64,000 bases of DNA, taken from assembly GCA_963457665.1 (NCBI GenBank), contig OY735222.1, forward strand, positions 39,293,908 through 39,357,907, in the 5' to 3' direction. The notes beneath the pieces were generated by a model, which had not been told where the DNA came from, made no database searches, and was given only the letters and a program-made list of their open reading frames with translations. The position numbers and the translations under genes were made by a program. Each line of letters opens with the position of its first letter. Position 1 is the first letter of the stretch. This document shows positions 25,564-33,689 of this stretch, piece by piece. Origin of the DNA: Thysanoteuthis rhombus (Eukaryota > Mollusca > Cephalopoda > Oegopsida > Thysanoteuthidae).

Positions 25564-25728
25564 CGGGGGTGAGCGCGGACGCAGACCCCCACACTTAGAA
25601 ATAGCGTGTCCGAGTCGCTCACATTTGGAGCGATCGCAGAGGTCAGCCCAACCGAAGTGCAATGGAAGGGCCTCACTCTGGAAGAACGGCCTTACTGATC
25701 ACCGTTGACTTCTACACCAGGTAAGTAT
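25564..25728 (-). ncRNA. U1 snRNA-like sequence, 165 nt
   Basis: U1 pairs with 5' splice sites. Read on the minus strand from 25728, the sequence starts ATACTTACCTGG, the exact splice-site-recognition end of U1. It continues through all expected parts: stem-loop I with loop GATCAGTAAGG; stem-loop II with CCATTGCACTTCGG (the U1A-binding loop of the family is AUUGCACUCC); 'TGACCTCTGCGAT'; stem-loop III with CCAAATGTGAGCGACTCG; an Sm-site-like TATTTCTAAG; and a terminal GC-rich hairpin, GGGGGTCTGCGTCCGCGCTCACCCCC. The length matches the family (about 164 nt). The stem-loop I loop differs at two positions from the conserved GAUCACGAAGG, and the Sm-like site is weak, so function is uncertain. The LINE ends immediately upstream, so its own promoter is displaced. 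Confidence 0.9.
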
Positions 25729-25729
25729 A
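25712..25729 (-). repeat. 3' target-site duplication of the LINE (U1 nt 1-17 plus one base)
   Basis: The 18 bases ctacaccaggtaagtata are identical to 32480-32497. This copy is contiguous with the remainder of U1. Confidence 0.8.
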
Positions 25730-26157
25730 TTATTTATTTCCTGAAAGGAAGAAAAAAAATTACAGGCTTCCCTCACAGGAAAATCGGACACGCGGTCCAA
25801 TAGGGGAGTGGGGAAGGTTTTTGGTCATCACTATCTTAACTTTAAACTTAGCTAGTCTCATTTACTGACCCGTTCGTACAAACATTGTTCCTTTCACCAT
25901 AACATCTCATTTATTCAAAAAAGAAAATCTTTCTTACTTCTATCACCAAAATACCGCATGTTCTCTGTGTAATTTCTAACTAAAGGTTTTTATATACAAT
26001 TTTATTGAGGGGAGGGCTGAGAATGTGAAAGTTGTACACTAAAAAGATTCTCAGATGAAAATGAACGTTAGTATGTCTGGATGACCCCCCTCAAATTCTA
26101 ATATGGCAGACAAAGCGAGTTAACCAGTCGAAAAAGTGGATGTGGGAGGAAAAAGTG

Positions 26158-26188
<31 letters not shown>

Positions 26189-26404
26189 ACCACGTCCGCC
26201 GGAGAACTCTGCTTTCTGTCATCTACCCGGGGGAGGGGAAGGGGAATGTTAAAAATAAAAAAAGGGGGACTAAAAAAAACAAAAACAGGCCGATGATCAT
26301 TCGCTCTCTAGCTAAGTTAAACCAGCTTAACAAAAGAAAATGTGACTTATTCTACCTTAATCTGGGCTGGGTTGACACATTTTTTTCCGGTTCTCAAAAT
26401 TCTT
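25730..26404 (-). other. LINE 3' region
   Basis: No open frame. It contains an A run of about 30 at 26158-26187, which is poly-T in the sense of the element, so this is not a poly-A tail. The sense end near U1 reads 'CTTCCTTTCAGGAAATAAAT'. I see no poly-A tail or microsatellite tail at the junction. Confidence 0.55.
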
Positions 26405-29400
26405 TTAACCAGTCACTTCTAAATGCCACTCAATTTTCGCATCTATTTCTCTACACAATCGCGCACAATTCACCCACCTTTCGTTGAACTCCGACGAGGA
26501 GAGCCGTAACCTCTCGGCCTTGATTTTCACTTTAAGCTGATGTTTAAAAAAAACAATCAGTTGGCCGGAGGAAAAGCGCTCGCCCCCGTGAAATTCCTTC
26601 TGTCTCGTCGTCCAAACCACGACTCTCATAATGCTAAGTAAGCACTTTAGAATATAAAATTCTATTTTTCCTAGCGACAGTATTACATTACTGCACACGG
26701 CGCTGGCATCCAAGGCAAAAAAAGGTTTGCGGAGGGCGCGAACCATGTAGTCTTCAATCAGTCCACACAACGGGCGTACGACACTGCAGTGAAAGAAGGC
26801 GTGCTCAAGAGACTCCTCCAGGTCACCGCAGCGAACGCATTCTGGCGAATCTACCAGTCCCGCTGCGAACAACCGCTTGCCGACCCAGAGCGCGTTCCGA
26901 ATGACTAGCCAGGAGAGTGATGCCTCGTTGTTGTTGAGACATTTCATCCCGGGAGCCCAAGGCCACAGCGAGCGACCCTCTCCCTTCGACAGACCCAGCT
27001 CCCCGATCAGATCGTCTCGGACGGTCCCCCCGACTATTTCCTGATATAATATCTTCCTCGACAACGGTCGGGTTTCAGGTAGGCCTTCCTTTACCCGTGA
27101 GAAGACCCTCAGAGCTTGTCGACATTCGCGGTAGAAGGAGCATTCGTTTCGGGGTACACGGCGGGCCTCTCCCCTATCCGAACGCACGCTTCTCAAGGCC
27201 GGGAAGGCCTTCTTGGCGTCTTCTTTCCAGAAATCGCCGTTTCCTTCATTTGGTGTACACATCCGCTCTAGGAATTTTAACCGTAACGTATGTCGCCGAA
27301 TCTTAACGTTTGGCATTCCTAGACCGCCTTCAGATGGATGGAGCTGGCAGATCTCGCGACGTACCGTGGGTTGTCTGTGACCCCAGAGGAGTCTGAACAG
27401 AGCAGCCTCTAGCTTAGCTAGCTGGGTAGACGGGAGAGGAAGTACAGAGAGTCGGTAAAGAATGAGGGGGTAAATATGCGAAGCGGACACCTCCGCCCTC
27501 CCCTTCAAGGAAAGATTCCTTCGACTCCACACCTTAACTGTTTCGTCGACCTTCTCCTGCACCTCCGACCAATTTTTCTCCAGCTGAAGGCCAGGACCGA
27601 ACCAGACGCCGAGTATCTGGCAAGGCCCGTCCGTCCAGCTAAAGGGACCCGGCAGAGGACAACCTCTCCACGCGCCCAGCCGTAAGCCTTCAGACTTACG
27701 GCAGTTGGTTTTAGCGCCTGCCACTGTCTCATACTTTCTGATTTCTTTGCTGACTTCCATAATCTCGGCATTGCTCGCTACAAGCAAAGTTATGTCGTCA
27801 ACATAAGCGGTGTATCTGGCTGAGATGTTGGCACCAGGTAAGCTTATTCCGCTTAGGACCGGGTTCGCCTTCAAATTGCGTAGGAACGGTTCCAACGCAA
27901 GAACATAAAGCATCGGCGAAAGTGGACAACCTTGACGGACTGATCTAGATAGACTGAAAGGCTTCGACTTGACTCCATTCACTTCCACTATAGCACTGGG
28001 AGACGCATACAGGATGTGTATCCAGGAGCGAAAGTCCTGGCCGAAGCCAGCCGCAGACAAGATGGACTCCAGAAAACGATGGTCAACCCTATCGAAAGCC
28101 TTGGACTGATCTAATTTGATCAGCGCGGCTCCATTGTCGACTTTCTCGACGATCGTGCGCACCAGATGCAGATTATCTTGGATAGTCCTCCCCTTAACAG
28201 AACATGTCTGTTCGGGGCCAATCAGACTAGCCAGCACAGTCTGCAAACGGTTCGACAGGATCTTGGCCAAAATCTTTAACTCTGTGTTCAACATAGTTAA
28301 GGGCCTAAAATTGTCTACCCCGTCCCCTCCATCTTTGTCCTTGCGCAGCAATTTCACCACACCCCTGCTAAAGCGTTGGGGAATGCTCCCCTGCTTTAAC
28401 CAGTGGTTGAACATCACTGTTAGCAGATGGACGAAGATGGGCGACAGCCTCAAGTACAATTCGTATGGCAGACCGTCGATCCCCGGAGTCTTCTCCTTTC
28501 CGACGGTACTAAGCGCCACCTGGACCTCCACCTCTGTAATGAGCCCCTCGCACCTAGCCGTTTCAGTCGCATCGAGGCGAGGGAAATCGGCCAAATAGGC
28601 GTCGAACTGAGCCGAGCTCAGACCAGGCTCCCTAGTGAAAAGCTGCTGAAAGTAAGAGCGAAAAACCTCGCAGACACCTCCGTTTGTGGTCACGTGTCGT
28701 CCATCCGGTGATGTGACTCTAGCGATATGTCGACTCGAAGCATTCTGAGTTTCTTCTGCGCGCAGTTCTGCGGCCATATTCGTCGCCTCGGGAGACATTC
28801 TTTTTAACTTAGATCTAACTACCAGAGCTTGATCCTTTTTGATAAGCAAAGAGGCCAGCTCTGCTTTAGCTATGACTGTTTCAGCCGCATCTCCGCTACG
28901 TACAGCCTCATCTAAGCGGCTTTCCAATGTCGTTCGTGCCGCTACTCTATTTAAATTGAGTCTTTTACTATAGTCGGCAGCAAACGACCTAATCTTATCT
29001 TTTAGACTGCCCCACCATTTATTTCCTACTACTGAACCAGTTAGTTCCTTTAATATTAGTAATGTTAACTGGTCTCGAAAGTCCCTCTCGTCCAGTAAAG
29101 ATGAGTTGAACTTCCAATATCCAGTCATTTTAATTTTAGGTCTACCTAGATTTACCCGGACCCTCACTAGTCTATGATCCGAATAATTTACATCATGAAA
29201 ACTTGGACACTCTAACAAGCCTACGTCGACTCTCTTAACTAATACCCGGTCGATGTAACTATAGCGTTGCATCGAGTTCGGGTTGCCTCTAGCAGTCCAA
29301 GTCCATACTATTTTAGAGGGGTGCTCGCTTCGGAACTTGTCGACTAGGTCTAGCCTGTCGATCAGGTTTCGAAACGGAGTCACGTCTTGGTTAGTAGCGT

Positions 29401-29866
29401 TATTCCTATTCTCTTGTCTATCTAAATCGGGATCAAGGACGGCATTCCAATCTCCCGCTAGAATTACCCGTTTCGACGTCGTCACGAAGGGCTCGATCCG
29501 CCGAAAAAAAGTGGCTCGCTCGGCCTGGTTATTGGGCCCATAAACCCCAATCAATCGAAACTCGTCACTTTTTATGGTAACGTCCAACACACACAATCTG
29601 CCTGCCAGGTCGGCGTAAGCAAGGGAACACGTCGCATTCAAAGATCGGCTTACTAGCCAAGAAACACCTCTCGCACGACTATTAAAACATGCTGAGAAAA
29701 GACGAAACTTTTTACTCAGTACGTTCTCATAGTCGGCCAAAGTAAAGTGTGTCTCTTGCACACAACATATATTCACTCCCAAGTGCTGAAGATTACGAAC
29801 GAGTTTAGTTCTTTTACTCTCGTTCCTCAGCCCTTGGCCATTTACACTTGCTAAAAAGAGAGCCAT
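26405..29866 (-). CDS. LINE ORF2: endonuclease-reverse transcriptase, 1153 aa
   Basis: This protein nicks the target and copies element RNA at the nick. The N-terminal apurinic-type endonuclease shows SVNGQGLRN (about 8-15), CVQETH with Glu38, LAGDWNAVLD with Asp139 and Asn141, YSYIDRVLV (202-210) and the closing YSDHRLV (Asp230, His231), so all catalytic positions are filled. The reverse transcriptase follows: KTPGIDGLPYELY (459-471), NFRPLTMLNTELKILAKIL (519-537), CSVKGRTIQDNLHL (555-568), ALIKLDQSKAFDRVDH (581-596, Asp586), SVRQGCPLSP (642-651) and AYVDD (687-691). A C-terminal knuckle CVRCGDLEESLEHAFFHC spans about 1010-1027. The pattern and length fit the L1/Tx1 group; neither an RNase H domain nor an RLE-type nuclease is seen. 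The ATG at 29866 lies 8 nt past the ORF1 stop in another frame (TAG-ACGGATAA-ATG), which suggests translation by reinitiation. No stop or frameshift is present. Confidence 0.93.
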   Translation of the reverse strand: MALFLASVNGQGLRNESKRTKLVRNLQHLGVNICCVQETHFTLADYENVLSKKFRLFSACFNSRARGVSWLVSRSLNATCSLAYADLAGRLCVLDVTIKSDEFRLIGVYGPNNQAERATFFRRIEPFVTTSKRVILAGDWNAVLDPDLDRQENRNNATNQDVTPFRNLIDRLDLVDKFRSEHPSKIVWTWTARGNPNSMQRYSYIDRVLVKRVDVGLLECPSFHDVNYSDHRLVRVRVNLGRPKIKMTGYWKFNSSLLDERDFRDQLTLLILKELTGSVVGNKWWGSLKDKIRSFAADYSKRLNLNRVAARTTLESRLDEAVRSGDAAETVIAKAELASLLIKKDQALVVRSKLKRMSPEATNMAAELRAEETQNASSRHIARVTSPDGRHVTTNGGVCEVFRSYFQQLFTREPGLSSAQFDAYLADFPRLDATETARCEGLITEVEVQVALSTVGKEKTPGIDGLPYELYLRLSPIFVHLLTVMFNHWLKQGSIPQRFSRGVVKLLRKDKDGGDGVDNFRPLTMLNTELKILAKILSNRLQTVLASLIGPEQTCSVKGRTIQDNLHLVRTIVEKVDNGAALIKLDQSKAFDRVDHRFLESILSAAGFGQDFRSWIHILYASPSAIVEVNGVKSKPFSLSRSVRQGCPLSPMLYVLALEPFLRNLKANPVLSGISLPGANISARYTAYVDDITLLVASNAEIMEVSKEIRKYETVAGAKTNCRKSEGLRLGAWRGCPLPGPFSWTDGPCQILGVWFGPGLQLEKNWSEVQEKVDETVKVWSRRNLSLKGRAEVSASHIYPLILYRLSVLPLPSTQLAKLEAALFRLLWGHRQPTVRREICQLHPSEGGLGMPNVKIRRHTLRLKFLERMCTPNEGNGDFWKEDAKKAFPALRSVRSDRGEARRVPRNECSFYRECRQALRVFSRVKEGLPETRPLSRKILYQEIVGGTVRDDLIGELGLSKGEGRSLWPWAPGMKCLNNNEASLSWLVIRNALWVGKRLFAAGLVDSPECVRCGDLEESLEHAFFHCSVVRPLCGLIEDYMVRALRKPFFALDASAVCSNVILSLGKIEFYILKCLLSIMRVVVWTTRQKEFHGGERFSSGQLIVFFKHQLKVKIKAERLRLSSSEFNERWVNCARLCREIDAKIEWHLEVTG

Positions 29867-29874
29867 TTATCCGT

Positions 29875-32067
29875 CTACTGGCGTTGAGAACCTGAAACGA
29901 ACATGTCGGGGGTCAGAACACCGATGGCCCGCCCCATTGACTCGTGACCCATTTCGGTCTTAATCTCTCCGTCATGGGACAAGCCACCGATGTGTCCTGG
30001 GAATGCTAGCTTAGCAGCCCTATAGAGGGAAGGGTGCATAAAAACCGGGGCCCTCCCAGCACAAAATTGTTCAAGTTTTTTTAATTTTTTATCCGTCCAA
30101 TCGGCCAGTGGGGGGGACATGTTGAAGGTGTTGTTAGCTTCCTTCAGCATGCTCCATACCTGTCGCGAACCGAGACCCGTTCTGACTACAGTCAGAACTC
30201 TGCCAGCCTTTGGATAGTTGGTAGGGTCCTCCACATTCTTATTGTCTGCCAATTTGAAATTGTGGAGGACTTTTAGTTCTTTCTGTGTTTTGACTGGTAG
30301 GTCGTTCTTTTCATGAATGTCCGGGTCAACGCGACATATGTCTCTCCCCCTTTTATATTTTGCTTTCGGTTCTTTTTTTTTCGGGGGTTCTTCTAGTGAG
30401 CCGCTGCCTACTGACGGGCTCCTGTGTCGTTTCGGTGCAGGTGTTTGTGTTGGAGTATGTGTTGGGGTAGATTGGGGAGGGGCAGAATCAGTTTCTTGTG
30501 CTGTTGTGGTAGGCAGCTTGAATGTCGGTGTTGTTATTTTTGGTGTTGTTTTTGTGCAGGGGATGGGACACACAGAAGTGCTAGGTTGGGGAGAGGAAAC
30601 ATTTTTGGGTGGTGTTGATTTGGTCGGAGTTTCTTTTTTTGCTGAAGGGGTTCCCCCCTCTGCTGGTCTATTTTTTTCTTTTTTCTTTTTTTTTTCTTTC
30701 AGTTGAGTTAGTAGTTTCTCGGCCATTTTGAATTTTTCTTTACCCGGACTAGCCCAACTGCCAACACGTTTAGCCCTGTCTGTGTATGTCTGTGGGGTCT
30801 CTCCTTTTTTTCTTTCTGGACTGTTGGTGTCAACCGGATTGGAAGGCTTTGGGGACTGAAGTACCGCTGTCTGGGCCTTCGTTCCGTCTTTTCCCACTAA
30901 CTGCCACTCTCCGTTTGTCTTCTCCTCAGTTGCCAACACTTTTTGTGGCGATGGAGTCGGACACTTGGGAGAGGGGGGGCGAAGATGCCCCCCTGTTGTC
31001 GACCTGATCTTTTTGGTCCCAGTTGTGGGCTGGTCTGTTATCGACCTCTTTTCTACAGAAGAGGCAGACGGGGGGGAATCATTATTTAGGTCTGCCTGAA
31101 TCAAAGGTGCCTTTTTACCTTTGCAAACAGCAGAGAGGTGACCAGTCTCTCCGCATAGCCAGCACACTGGTCGTCTGCCAGTAACAATTACTGGCATTTT
31201 CCGGCTCTCCACGTCTAAGCAGTTGGGAATGGAGGTGAAGGCTTTATATTCAACCATCAGGTCGAATCTCCATTCGCCACGCATTCGGTCAGAGGACACC
31301 GAGACAATGTCTCCGAACTGCAGAAAAAAGGCTCCTAAATGTTCCCCCAATACGAATGGGGGTACTTCAAATATTGTTACCCTGGTCCTTCTACGACCAA
31401 GGTATTCTACACGAAGGATATGGTCTTTGGTGTGTAATTCCTTTTTTGTCAGGTCTTTACAATCTTCCTCCGTGGGCAACAATACGTCCCAAAAGGCAAA
31501 ACCTCGTCCTCTTACAACTTGTTGGACTTTCACACCTAGCCCGGTCAGTGATTTAATCACTAGGTCTTTTGTGGATTTGACAATCTTTTTGGTTTTTCTG
31601 TCAACCACAAAGACAGACACCGTTCTCTTTTCGATATTCCTCAGTTCGGGCATATCTACAAGAAGGCCATCTTCTTTTACAAGATGTTCGTACTTCTTAC
31701 ATTTATCCACGAACTCTGCAATATCGTACATAAATGAAGGCGGGGATTTCCACTGGTTAGGAGAGTCCCCACTTGACTTTTTTTCTGTTTGTGTGTGTTC
31801 CCCCTGTTCGGGGCATGTGTCTTGTTTTAGTCTATCCCCCGTAACAAGGGGAGATTTTTCGTTTTTCTTTTCTTCAACTTTTTCGGGCGTACAAAATAAA
31901 GCCTTCATGGCCTTATTCACGTCCTCGGCCATTGTACAGGGCTCGAAAAAAGCTTGGCAGTGACTCAAATGTCCGGGTAAAATTCCGCCAGACTCGTTTT
32001 TTTTTTCGTCGACTTTTTCGGGCGTGCGAAATAAAGCCTTCATGGCCTTATTCACGTCCTCGGCCAT
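29875..32067 (-). CDS. LINE ORF1: RNA-binding protein with CCHC knuckle, 730 aa
   Basis: ORF1 proteins of LINEs coat the element RNA. Residues about 145-300 (from VSVFVVDRKTKKIVKST to the LGEHLGAFFLQFGDIVSVSS segment) look like one or two RRM-like folds, by position and pattern only. They are followed directly by a zinc knuckle, CWLCGETGHLSAVC (Cys302, Cys305, His310, Cys315; CX2CX4HX4C). The middle (about 325-560) is Pro/Ser/Thr/Lys-rich and probably disordered, with a lysine tract near 455-465. The C-terminal 150 residues look folded but I do not recognise them. The N-terminal 45 residues are a tandem duplicate of what follows: MAEDVNKAMKALF occurs at residues 1 and 46, so the original start may be the ATG at 31932. 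No stop or frameshift is present. Confidence 0.88.
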   Translation of the reverse strand: MAEDVNKAMKALFRTPEKVDEKKNESGGILPGHLSHCQAFFEPCTMAEDVNKAMKALFCTPEKVEEKKNEKSPLVTGDRLKQDTCPEQGEHTQTEKKSSGDSPNQWKSPPSFMYDIAEFVDKCKKYEHLVKEDGLLVDMPELRNIEKRTVSVFVVDRKTKKIVKSTKDLVIKSLTGLGVKVQQVVRGRGFAFWDVLLPTEEDCKDLTKKELHTKDHILRVEYLGRRRTRVTIFEVPPFVLGEHLGAFFLQFGDIVSVSSDRMRGEWRFDLMVEYKAFTSIPNCLDVESRKMPVIVTGRRPVCWLCGETGHLSAVCKGKKAPLIQADLNNDSPPSASSVEKRSITDQPTTGTKKIRSTTGGHLRPPSPKCPTPSPQKVLATEEKTNGEWQLVGKDGTKAQTAVLQSPKPSNPVDTNSPERKKGETPQTYTDRAKRVGSWASPGKEKFKMAEKLLTQLKEKKKKKEKNRPAEGGTPSAKKETPTKSTPPKNVSSPQPSTSVCPIPCTKTTPKITTPTFKLPTTTAQETDSAPPQSTPTHTPTQTPAPKRHRSPSVGSGSLEEPPKKKEPKAKYKRGRDICRVDPDIHEKNDLPVKTQKELKVLHNFKLADNKNVEDPTNYPKAGRVLTVVRTGLGSRQVWSMLKEANNTFNMSPPLADWTDKKLKKLEQFCAGRAPVFMHPSLYRAAKLAFPGHIGGLSHDGEIKTEMGHESMGRAIGVLTPDMFVSGSQRQ
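31900..32067 (-). repeat. 104-bp duplication at the ORF1 start
   Basis: The block containing the start codon (31900-31963) is repeated at 32004-32067 with two or three differences, including the 'ccattgtacagggct' / 'ccattatacagggct' start context. The spacer (31964-32003) is itself a copy of the 5'-region segment 'agtgactcaaatgtccgggt'. The duplication stays in frame and lengthens ORF1 by about 45 residues. Confidence 0.85.
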
Positions 32068-32118
32068 TATACAGGGCTAAGATGGGGTAAATAAAATTGA
32101 AAATAAAATTGTTTTGGG

Positions 32119-32149
<31 letters not shown>

Positions 32150-32479
32150 CCCACCTCGAAAAAAGCTTGGCAGTGACTCAAATGTCCGGGTAAAAATCCG
32201 CAAGACTCGTTTTTTTTTTTTTTTTTCTTTCTAATTTTTGGTCTTTCAAAATGGCACTATACGTCTTGCCTGAGCGTCAGTCAAAGGTTGGACTGGTCCA
32301 AAACAACCTGTGCCAAGTAAGTATATTATTTGTTTTGGTAGTGACTCGAATGTCCGGGTAAAAATCCGCGAGACTCGTTTTTTTTTCTTCTTATTTTTGG
32401 TCTTTCAAAATGGTACCGGAGAATGTCACCATACGTCTTGCCTGAGCGGCGGTCAAAGATTGGACTGGTCTAAAACAAC
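32068..32479 (-). promoter_or_regulatory. LINE 5' region with tandem monomers
   Basis: Two diverged tandem units start in sense orientation with GTTGTTTT(A/G)GACCAGTCCAA at 32479 and 32307 (172 bp apart). Each runs through 'CAGGCAAGACGTAT', 'CATTTTGAAAGACCAAAAAT', an A-rich run, and 'ACGAGTCT.GCGGATTTTTACCCGG'. Each unit is preceded by a U1 start. An A run of 29 (32119-32147) separates the inner unit from ORF1. Tandem 5' monomers often act as promoters in LINEs. Here the flanking U1 promoter could also drive the element. Confidence 0.6.
32308..32336 (-). pseudogene. Internal fragment of a U1 5' end
   Basis: Minus-strand reading from 32324 gives ATACTTACTTGGCACAG, 13 of 17 bases identical to U1 nt 1-17 at the outer junctions. 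It is preceded by AAAACAAATAAT, which matches the bases upstream of the complete U1 (AAATAAATAAT). It marks an older junction inside the 5' region. Confidence 0.7.
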
Positions 32480-32497
32480 CTACACCAGGTAAGTATA
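32480..32497 (-). repeat. 5' target-site duplication of the LINE (U1 nt 1-17 plus one base)
   Basis: Identical over 18 bases to 25712-25729. U1 homology stops exactly where the LINE starts (32479). Upstream (32498 onward) there is no similarity to the flanks of the other U1 copies. Confidence 0.8.
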
Positions 32498-33689
32498 ACT
32501 ATTACCGACGGTCAATCAATTAGTATTCCTCGCTTGCACACACTTTCCCTCTTTCTCTGTTACGATGTTGATCAAAATGAATAAATAGCATTGTATTCTA
32601 TACAATTGATTCTTTGCAGTCTGATACCTTACACTATTCCTGAGGGTTCTCAATTAGTATCTGATGGAAATATGGCCACATTGCAGATATTATTTTATTT
32701 CAAATAAATTTGACACCTACAAATCAAATCACCCCCTTTTTTTCAAATTTTGATTGATCACCTTAAACACAGCATGCTGTTAGAAGGCTTTGGTTGCCTT
32801 ACGGTTTCTTTGGGGGTGACTAACGAAACGTGTTTCTTTTTCTTGTTTATTTTGTCATTGATTGAAAGAACTATTCTAGGTACAATTCTTGTTGCTACAG
32901 CAATAGTAAATTCATCCATCGGACAACAACGGAATGGAGTGTTGGGCTCAAAAACACCGAAGGTGTTTTGCCACGGATGATCAGATGTCAGTTAGTAGAA
33001 GAGGCGCGGATCCAGGGTGGAGGTTCAGCGGGTTTCGTACCTGTGAGGTTTCAATGCTGAGAATGTCTTGGAATCATGTGACAACCCCATCCCTGCCGAA
33101 ATAAAGCAAAAATTTTGAGTGCATGAGGAGAAGGAGAATTCAAAGGGGCCTTCTGTAGGAATCAGCTCCCCCATAAATATTTTAAAATTATGCATCCAAG
33201 ATTGGCTTGAATTGCGTTTCAGGACACATTAGCTGTTGAAATTAAATCTTAAGTATCATCTAGCAACTTATCTGAAACATATTCTTCTCAGGTGAGATTT
33301 TTTTCAGAAATCTGAACCAATTCAATAAATCTAAATAAATGTATCACTTTTTATAAAATGCGTGAGATTTCTCCTTTAAATGAATGTATCAAAATGAGTG
33401 TCTCACGCATTCTGTGTGAGACTTACAAGGTTTTGGGTCTGTGGTCACTCTGCTTGGACAAAGCAGATTTGTTAAGGTTTGAATAGCTACATAAAGTATG
33501 CATACATAAAAACCCAAATAATCATTAATTTACCTGAAAACAAAAAAAAATATTGTACCCATTGGATAATTAATCGGATGGAGTGAAAAGAAATGGCCAC
33601 CCTCACTTAAAATCCTCGATCTGCCCTTGCATACAGTTCGAAAAATGAACCCCAAATCATTTATATAACATTTAGAAGAAAAAATAGCC
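32498..33689. other. LINE 5' flank, no gene; MITE-like family copy 5 at 32725-32830
   Basis: At 32725-32830 there is a 3' piece of the MITE-like family ('ttgattgatcaccttaaaca', 'cagcatgctgttagaaggct', 'gtttctttgggggtgactaac'). A small inverted pair, tgcgtgaga / tctcacgca, lies at 33358-33411. If 32480-32497 is a real U1 start, the bases 32498-32700 should hold the original U1 promoter, but I cannot recognise its elements. Confidence 0.5.

Larger units (their letters stand above)
25730..32479 (-). mobile_element. Full-length L1/Tx1-lineage LINE inserted in a U1 snRNA sequence
   Basis: The element is about 6.75 kb on the minus strand. It consists of a 5' region with repeats (32479-32068), ORF1 (32067-29875), ORF2 (29866-26405) and a 3' region (26404 to about 25730). 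Both ORFs are open from end to end. It is bounded by an 18-bp direct repeat that is the start of U1 snRNA, and it lies in the same orientation as that U1. Tx1-lineage elements are known for site preference in repeated RNA genes and simple repeats (for example Keno in U2 snRNA genes and Mutsu in 5S rRNA genes). The clade call rests on ORF2 motifs and needs a tree. Intact ORFs and a perfect duplication suggest recent insertion. The exact 3' boundary is uncertain: the bases just upstream of U1 (25729-25744) also resemble those at 35797-35812, so they may be U1 flank or a shared element end. Confidence 0.85.

Noticed and set aside
26158..26187. Poly-A run taken as the LINE tail
   Set aside because: It is on the plus strand, so it is poly-T in the sense of the element, and it lies 430 bp inside the 3' boundary.
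28116..28598. Plus-strand frame of 160 aa
   Set aside because: Shadow of the LINE ORF2 on the opposite strand, with no independent motif.
30317..30706. Plus-strand glycine/valine/cysteine-rich frame of 129 aa
   Set aside because: Antisense of the Pro/Thr/Lys-rich middle of ORF1.
31223..31963. Plus-strand frame of 246 aa
   Set aside because: Antisense to the LINE ORF1. Its serine-rich composition follows from the opposite-strand coding.
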